From: Bradyrhizobium lablabi
Lineage (GTDB): Bacteria; Pseudomonadota; Alphaproteobacteria; Rhizobiales; Xanthobacteraceae
Assembly: GCF_018129385.1 (NCBI RefSeq)
Contig: NZ_JAFCLN010000012.1
Span: 124,001-188,000 of the forward strand
Direction of reading: 5' to 3'
Length of the DNA stretch: 64,000 nucleotides
The notes under the pieces were generated by a model that had not been told where the DNA came from, made no database searches, and saw only the letters and a list, made by a program, of their open reading frames with translations. Every line of letters begins with the position of its first letter. The first letter of the stretch is position 1. The translations under genes were made by a program, and so were the position numbers. Shown piece after piece: positions 59,219-64,000 of the stretch.

Positions 59219-62200
59219 ATGCCCCAAACATGGGGGATCGAGGTGACGCGCGGTCAGACGAGTCAGAAACCAGCAGCGGGAACTTTTACGCCATTGATGA
59301 AGCTTGCTGCGGTTTCATGCGTTGCGGCAGCCATCCTCGCGGCGGTGATCGCGGTTCCCGGTGTTGCACGGGCGCAAGCCACTTGCGACCAATCCTCGGG
59401 AGGCGCCACGGTCGGTGCCAGCGGCGCATTTGCATGCGGCGATCAGGCCGCGGCCACGGGTACCAACAGCTCGGCCTTCGGCACACAGGCGAGCGCTACC
59501 GTTTCCGGTGCCGTCGCGGTCGGGTTCCAGAGCAACGCCACCCAAACCAATGCGGTCGCCATCGGTGCGGGCAGCGACGCCACCGCGATCAGCAGCACCG
59601 CGGTCGGCGCCAATGCCAACGCCAGCGGCAATCAGGCCTCGGCCTTCGGCACCGGCAGTGCCGCATCTAATTTCCAGGCTTCGGCGTTTGGCGCCTCGAG
59701 CAATGCAAGCGGCGCGCAGTCGTCGGCCTTCGGCGCCGGCAGCACGGCCAGCGCCGACCTGTCATCCGCGTTCGGTGCCGCCAGCACGGCCAGCGGAGGC
59801 GCGGCGTCGGCGTTCGGTGTCCTCAGCAGCGCGGCTTTCCAGGGATCGGTGTTCGGATACAATGCGGTCTCGACGGCAGTGGGCGGATCGGCCTTCGGCA
59901 CCCAAGCGCTCGCCGGCGGCGATTATGCCGTTGCCACCGGCCAGAACGCGCAGGCCAATGCCGCCAATTCGATCGCGATCGGCGGTGCCGCGTCGAGCGG
60001 CGCCGGCAATGCCGCCTTCGTCGATGCCGCGGCCTACAACGGCATTGCCATCGGCAGCGGCGCGCAGATCGGCGCGAATGCCAATAACGGCATCGCCTTT
60101 GGCTTCACTGCCCATGCGGCCGGCACCAGCAGCATCGCCGTCGGTCTCAATGCGGATTCGGGCGGCAGCTTCGGCAATGCCGCGACGCTTGCGATCGGCG
60201 CGAATGCACAGGCCGGTGGCACCGCTGCCGGCCAGTCCGGAGCCGCCGCGGTCGGCACGCTGGCGAAAGCCAACGGCACCAACGCCGCCGCGTTCGGTTA
60301 CGACGCCCAGGTCTCGGCCGACCATGCCGTCGGCATCGGCGGGCTGAGTCGCGCCATCGCGGTTGACGCAACGGCGGTGGGCTACGGTTCGTACGCCGGC
60401 GGAGACTCCTCGACCGCACTCGGGCGGTCAAGCCAGGCAACGCAAGCCTACAGCACGGCAGTCGGTTACAATGCGCGCGCAAATGGCGCCGCCAGTGTGG
60501 CGATCGGCTCCAACACCGTTGCCACTTCGGACAGTTCGGTCGCGCTCGGCGATGGCAGCCAGGCGCGCGTCGGGGGTGTTGCAGTCGGACATGTTGCCCA
60601 GGCTTTCGGCGACAACTCGACCGCCGTCGGCGAAGGCGCAGCGGCGCACGGCCTGCAAGGTTCGGCGTATGGCTACTCCAGCATCGCGAGCGGCCAATAC
60701 TCGGCTGCCTTCGGCACCAATGCTCAGGCCAGTTCAACAAACACTTCCGCCTACGGGGCCGCCGCCCGCGCCACCGGTAGTTTCGCATCGGCGTTCGGCA
60801 GTGGTGCGCTTGCCACAGCCACGAATTCGGTGGCGATCGGTGCAAATTCGCTTGCCAACGTCGCCAACACCGTATCGATCGGCTCGGCCGGCAACGAGCG
60901 CAAGCTTGTCAATCTCGCCGCCGGAAATATCACTTCGAGCTCCACCGACGGCGTCAACGGCAGCCAGCTCTACACCGCCAACCAGCGGGTGGCCGCCGCG
61001 TTCGGCACCACGCTCGACGCCGGCGGCCAGATCGTCGCGCCGAGCTATACGATCCAGGGCGTGGCTTACAACAATGTCGGCAGCGCTTTCGGCGCGGTGA
61101 ACACTGCGCTCGGCTCGATCAACACAACCGTGACGGCAAATACCAACGATATCGCCAACCTGCAGAACCAGGTGAATAACGGCTCGATCGGTCTCGTACA
61201 GCAGAACAGCACGACCCGTGCGATCACCGTTGGCGCCGGCACCGACGGCACGGTCGTGAACATGGCAGGTACCGCGGGCAACCGCACCGTCACCGGTGTC
61301 GCCGCCGGCGCCCTCACCGCGACCAGCACCGATGCCGTCAATGGCAGCCAGCTCTATGCCACCAACCAGGCCGTCGCCAATTTGAGCGGACAGGTCGCCT
61401 CCAATACCAGCGACATCGCAGCGCTCAATGGGCAAGTCACCGCCAACACCAGCAATATCGCCACCCTGAGTTCCACCGTCGCCGGCATGGCGCAGACCTC
61501 GCAATACATGAAGGTGAACAGCAGCGGCACCACCGCCAATGCCTCCGGCACCGATGCAATCGCGATCGGCGGCAATTCGCAGGCGACCCAGTCGGGCGCC
61601 ATCGCCATCGGCCTGAACTCTGCCTCTACGGGCACCAACGCCATCGCGATCGGCACCGGCGCCGTCGCCACGGGTTCGGTCGCCATCGGTGCGGCTGCTT
61701 CGGCCGCCAATGGCGGCGCCGCCTTCGGCGACGGTGCGGTGGCGACCGGTAACAATGCGGCCGCGCTTGGCACCAGCGCGTCGGCCACCGCCGCCAATTC
61801 TGTAGCGATCGGTTCGGGCTCGACCAACACCGTCGCCAATACGGTCTCGTTCGGCTCCAGCGGCAACGAGCGGCGGCTAACCAATGTCGCGGCGGGCATC
61901 AACCAAACGGACGCGGTCAATGTCGGGCAATTGCAGTCGACCGTCGCAGGATTCCAGTCACAGATCGGCGGCCTGCAGAACCAGATTTTCGACAATCAGC
62001 GCGAAGCCCGGCGCGGCATCGTCGCCGCCGTCGCCGTGGCGCCCGTGCTGATGCCGTCGGCCCCCGGCAAGACCACGGTTGCCGTGAACAGCGGCTATTA
62101 CCGCGGCGAAACCGGCGTCGGTATCGGCGTGTCGCACCGGCTGAATCTCAGCCTGCCGACCGTCGTGTATGGCAGCTATTCCAACGGCGGCGGAGCCGAG

Positions 62201-62236
62201 CATATCGGCCGGGCGGGGATGGCGGTCGAGTTCTGA
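59219..62236 (+). CDS. YadA-type trimeric autotransporter adhesin
   Basis: A surface adhesin of about 1005 residues, type Vc secretion. A long signal region (hydrophobic LMKLAAVSCVAAAILAAVI near residue 26-45) is followed by a head of 14-15-residue left-handed beta-roll repeats (AIAIGxxxxAxG and SAFGxxxxAxG, about 60-560), a neck GSAGNERKLVNLAAG, a coiled-coil stalk with TNDIANLQNQV and TSDIAALNGQV, a second short head and neck (GSSGNERRLTNVAAG), and the 4-strand membrane anchor ending VVYGSYSNGGG...AGMAVEF. Three copies form one fibre that binds host surfaces or other cells. The true start (59219, 59297) is uncertain. Confidence 0.93.
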   Translation: MPQTWGIEVTRGQTSQKPAAGTFTPLMKLAAVSCVAAAILAAVIAVPGVARAQATCDQSSGGATVGASGAFACGDQAAATGTNSSAFGTQASATVSGAVAVGFQSNATQTNAVAIGAGSDATAISSTAVGANANASGNQASAFGTGSAASNFQASAFGASSNASGAQSSAFGAGSTASADLSSAFGAASTASGGAASAFGVLSSAAFQGSVFGYNAVSTAVGGSAFGTQALAGGDYAVATGQNAQANAANSIAIGGAASSGAGNAAFVDAAAYNGIAIGSGAQIGANANNGIAFGFTAHAAGTSSIAVGLNADSGGSFGNAATLAIGANAQAGGTAAGQSGAAAVGTLAKANGTNAAAFGYDAQVSADHAVGIGGLSRAIAVDATAVGYGSYAGGDSSTALGRSSQATQAYSTAVGYNARANGAASVAIGSNTVATSDSSVALGDGSQARVGGVAVGHVAQAFGDNSTAVGEGAAAHGLQGSAYGYSSIASGQYSAAFGTNAQASSTNTSAYGAAARATGSFASAFGSGALATATNSVAIGANSLANVANTVSIGSAGNERKLVNLAAGNITSSSTDGVNGSQLYTANQRVAAAFGTTLDAGGQIVAPSYTIQGVAYNNVGSAFGAVNTALGSINTTVTANTNDIANLQNQVNNGSIGLVQQNSTTRAITVGAGTDGTVVNMAGTAGNRTVTGVAAGALTATSTDAVNGSQLYATNQAVANLSGQVASNTSDIAALNGQVTANTSNIATLSSTVAGMAQTSQYMKVNSSGTTANASGTDAIAIGGNSQATQSGAIAIGLNSASTGTNAIAIGTGAVATGSVAIGAAASAANGGAAFGDGAVATGNNAAALGTSASATAANSVAIGSGSTNTVANTVSFGSSGNERRLTNVAAGINQTDAVNVGQLQSTVAGFQSQIGGLQNQIFDNQREARRGIVAAVAVAPVLMPSAPGKTTVAVNSGYYRGETGVGIGVSHRLNLSLPTVVYGSYSNGGGAEHIGRAGMAVEF

Positions 62237-62274
62237 TTTGGTTAGAAGCGCGAATGCTTCGAGTTCAGGATACG

Positions 62275-62661
62275 ATGACCGACATGCTTGTTGCCGCCTT
62301 CCGATGCGCCGGGCCGGCGGCGTTGATCGCGACAATCTGGGCCGGCCCTGCCCGCGCCCAGCAGGCACCGGCCCAGCCGCCGCAACAGCAGTTCCAGCCG
62401 TCCGGCGATTGGGCGAAGCTGCCGAAGATGATTCTGGAGCGGCAGTTCGCGGGCCCGTTGCAGGACACCGTGATCCAGCGGTTGCGCGATCCCGTCGATG
62501 GGACGATCTGTTATCTCTACCTGCCGATCTCGGCGCCGCATTCGCCGACCACGTCGACCGGCTTCGTCCAGTACGGTCCCAACACCATCGGCAGCATCAA
62601 CTGCATGCCGGGCCTACCTGCCGCGCCGGCGGCGGCTCGCAGGAAGCAGGCGTCACCGTAG
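62275..62661 (+). CDS. Small exported protein
   Basis: A 128-residue protein with signal peptide (VAAFRCAGPAALIATIWAGPARA) followed by a Gln/Pro linker (QQAPAQPPQQQFQP) and a short domain with DWAKLPKMILERQFAGPLQD and IQRLRDPVDGTICYLYLPI. Not recognised beyond being a conserved-looking secreted protein. ATG 62275 has CAGGA 5 bases upstream. It follows the adhesin by 38 bases and could share its transcript. Confidence 0.65.
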   Translation: MTDMLVAAFRCAGPAALIATIWAGPARAQQAPAQPPQQQFQPSGDWAKLPKMILERQFAGPLQDTVIQRLRDPVDGTICYLYLPISAPHSPTTSTGFVQYGPNTIGSINCMPGLPAAPAAARRKQASP

Positions 62662-62762
62662 CTGGATGTGGATAGTCTGGAGACGTCCTAAACGCGCCGA
62701 CCTTGCTATCGCCTTACGGATGCAGATATCTGCTGCAAAGCCAGCGAAACCACGGAATTTCC

Positions 62763-63326
62763 ATGCCTGACGCGATTGAACTCCTGAAGACCCGCCGCTC
62801 GATGAAGCCGCGCGAGATGACGGGTCCCGGCCCCTCGCCCGCCGACCTGGACACCATCCTCACGATCGGCGCGCGGGTGCCCGACCACGGCAAGCTGGTG
62901 CCCTGGCGCTTCATCGTGTTCGAGGGCGATGCGCGCGTCCGCGCCGGCGAGGTGATTGCAACGGTGTTTGCGAAGAAGAACCCGGGCGCACCCGCCTCCG
63001 ACATCGAGGTCGAAAAGCGCCGCCTCACCGATGCACCGCTGGTGATCGGCGTCGTCAGTTTTACAAAGCCGCATCCCAAGGTCCCGCCGTGGGAGCAGGA
63101 ACTTTCCGCAGGCGCGAGCGCGATGAATATCGTGACCGCGGCGACTGCGCTCGGCTACGGCGCCTGCTGGCTGACCGGATGGTTCGTCTTCGACCGCGAC
63201 GTGCTGGATGGTTTCGGCCTGAAGCCGGACGAAAAGCTCGTTGGCCTCATCCATATCGGCAACGTTACCAAGCCTAGCGAAGACCGCCCTCGCCCGGCAC
63301 TGTCCGATATCGTGACACGGTTCTAG
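62763..63326 (+). CDS. Nitroreductase family protein
   Basis: A 187-residue flavin (FMN) enzyme of the YdjA/RutE-like nitroreductase group, cytoplasmic. N-terminal MPDAIELLKTRRSMKPREM carries the RRS FMN-phosphate contact; PDHGKLVPWRFIVFEG and the later ALGYGACWLTGWF and GLIHIGN match the fold. These enzymes reduce nitro groups, quinones or enones with NAD(P)H; the small YdjA type has a narrow pocket. ATG 62763 is the start with the conserved N-terminus; longer frames add an unrelated stretch. Single gene. Confidence 0.9.
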   Translation: MPDAIELLKTRRSMKPREMTGPGPSPADLDTILTIGARVPDHGKLVPWRFIVFEGDARVRAGEVIATVFAKKNPGAPASDIEVEKRRLTDAPLVIGVVSFTKPHPKVPPWEQELSAGASAMNIVTAATALGYGACWLTGWFVFDRDVLDGFGLKPDEKLVGLIHIGNVTKPSEDRPRPALSDIVTRF

Positions 63327-63372
63327 CTCCTCATCCCGAGGTCGCCTTCGATTTCAGCTAACCAATGTTTCG

Positions 63373-63975
63373 TCATGGCTTGGCTCCGATCTTGATATGG
63401 ATCGCATTGGCGCTTGCTTCATTGTCCGGAATCTGTTTCGCGAAGACGGTCAATCCCTCATTCCGCAGGGCGCGCAAAAGAACGTTGGCTGGCTTGCCAG
63501 CCGCTCCCCAATCCGACTGTCGCGAGTCGGCGATCTCCACTTCGAACCCCTTGAACACGGCGAAACCGGCCGCAGGCTCTCCTGGCGGGACATATCCAGA
63601 GCCGCTTGCAACTGCCTGTCTCTTCCAGCCGGCGGCATGAAGCGCCTTCCCGATATCGCCCATCAAGGCAACAGCTTCAGGGTCAAGGTTGACCGAGAAA
63701 TTGAACGGAGTGCCAGGAAACTCCTTGAGGGCATCGGCTAGCCGTTGTTGGGATGCGGGGCCGATCGTCCTCGGGCTATCGGCCCAATATGCCAGAGCGA
63801 CGCCAGCCAGGACGAAAACGGCAAATGTGACCGCCAGTCTTCGCTCCCAGGCGCCTTTTGAAATCTTGAAAACCAGAATAGCAACTTCGCCGCTCAACCC
63901 TATCAGCAGCAATATCTCCCCGATCTCTCTAAGCCAGCTGAAGAGGACCAGGGAAAAAGCGGGCGCATGTAACAT
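63373..63975 (-). CDS. Hypothetical inner-membrane protein with two N-terminal helices
   Basis: A 200-residue protein: two membrane helices (about 15-36 and 47-65) then a soluble domain with NLDPEAVALMGDIGKALHAAG and NVLLRALRNEGLTVF and ANAIHIKIGAKP, reminiscent of small alpha/beta domains found in envelope proteins. Not recognised. GGAG sits 6 bases before the ATG at 63975; a GTG one codon earlier is in frame. The start is close to the window edge, so an upstream partner cannot be excluded. Confidence 0.68.
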   Translation of the reverse strand: MLHAPAFSLVLFSWLREIGEILLLIGLSGEVAILVFKISKGAWERRLAVTFAVFVLAGVALAYWADSPRTIGPASQQRLADALKEFPGTPFNFSVNLDPEAVALMGDIGKALHAAGWKRQAVASGSGYVPPGEPAAGFAVFKGFEVEIADSRQSDWGAAGKPANVLLRALRNEGLTVFAKQIPDNEASANAIHIKIGAKP

Positions 63976-64000
63976 CACGCTCTCCAGGCCGCAGGCTGCC

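Noticed and set aside
59400..60850. Tandem DNA repeats or a CRISPR-like array
   Set aside because: The periodicity is the 14-15-residue head repeat of the adhesin in one open frame; repeats are degenerate and there are no constant repeat and variable spacer units.

Overview
The window is high-GC alphaproteobacterial chromosome, most likely Bradyrhizobium or a close relative in the Nitrobacteraceae. The support is gene content (Omp25-type porins, an orphan Tat-type ABC binding protein, a DUF2336 protein, a NicO nickel transporter, many small Bradyrhizobium-type secreted proteins) and three palindromic repeat families of a kind common in Bradyrhizobium (12169-12253, 14206-14286, 43376-43486). 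The assignment is an inference; no rRNA or other decisive marker is present.

Layout. 0-3.4 kb: the 3' part of a Liv-type ABC binding protein, small proteins, and a soluble PAS histidine kinase. 3.45-10.73 kb: a complete type I Zorya anti-phage system, zorA-zorB-zorC-zorD, on the minus strand with every junction overlapping or 1 nt apart. This block is visibly AT-richer than its surroundings and lies on the 3' side of a tRNA-Tyr gene (11038-11123). 11.3-24.7 kb: rlmB, short exported proteins, a NicO transporter, a dienelactone hydrolase, tRNA-Thr(TGT), an alpha/beta hydrolase pair, an Omp25-type porin, a lipoprotein, a TPR protein and an S10 peptidase. 24.8-29.6 kb: an exported caspase-fold/coiled-coil protein divergent from a two-barrel outer membrane protein. 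29.8-35.6 kb: nadK, a response regulator plus HPt pair without a kinase, a mobile-looking ABC binding protein, DUF2336 and a lytic transglycosylase. 35.9-39.5 kb: MddA-type methyltransferase, then a TetR regulator abutting a 706-residue alpha/beta-hydrolase/GT-B glycosyltransferase fusion. 39.6-45.3 kb: MocR regulator, DUF983, hisI, folE, an IscU-like protein, a ClpP-fold exported protein, yidD and a 54-codon membrane microprotein. 45.3-56 kb: amino-acid permease coupled to an unknown exported protein, an exported serine-hydrolase-like protein, an operon joining an exported acetamidase-family protein to a ZnuA/ZnuB-like pair that lacks an ATPase, an MFS transporter and a second ClpP-fold protein. 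56.2-64 kb: thrS, a winged-helix-like protein divergent from a YadA-type trimeric autotransporter, a nitroreductase and an inner-membrane protein.

How the genes work together. The clearest multi-gene machine is Zorya: ZorA and ZorB should form a proton-driven inner-membrane motor that senses phage attack at the envelope, and ZorC and ZorD the cytoplasmic DNA-binding and helicase-nuclease arm. Housekeeping genes (rlmB, nadK, hisI, folE, thrS, yidD, two tRNAs) are scattered between accessory genes, so this is an ordinary chromosomal arm with one clear defence island. Among things not tied to a described system, the strongest candidates are the TetR/hydrolase-glycosyltransferase unit, the acetamidase/zinc-uptake operon, the caspase-coiled-coil protein and the tandem-barrel protein.
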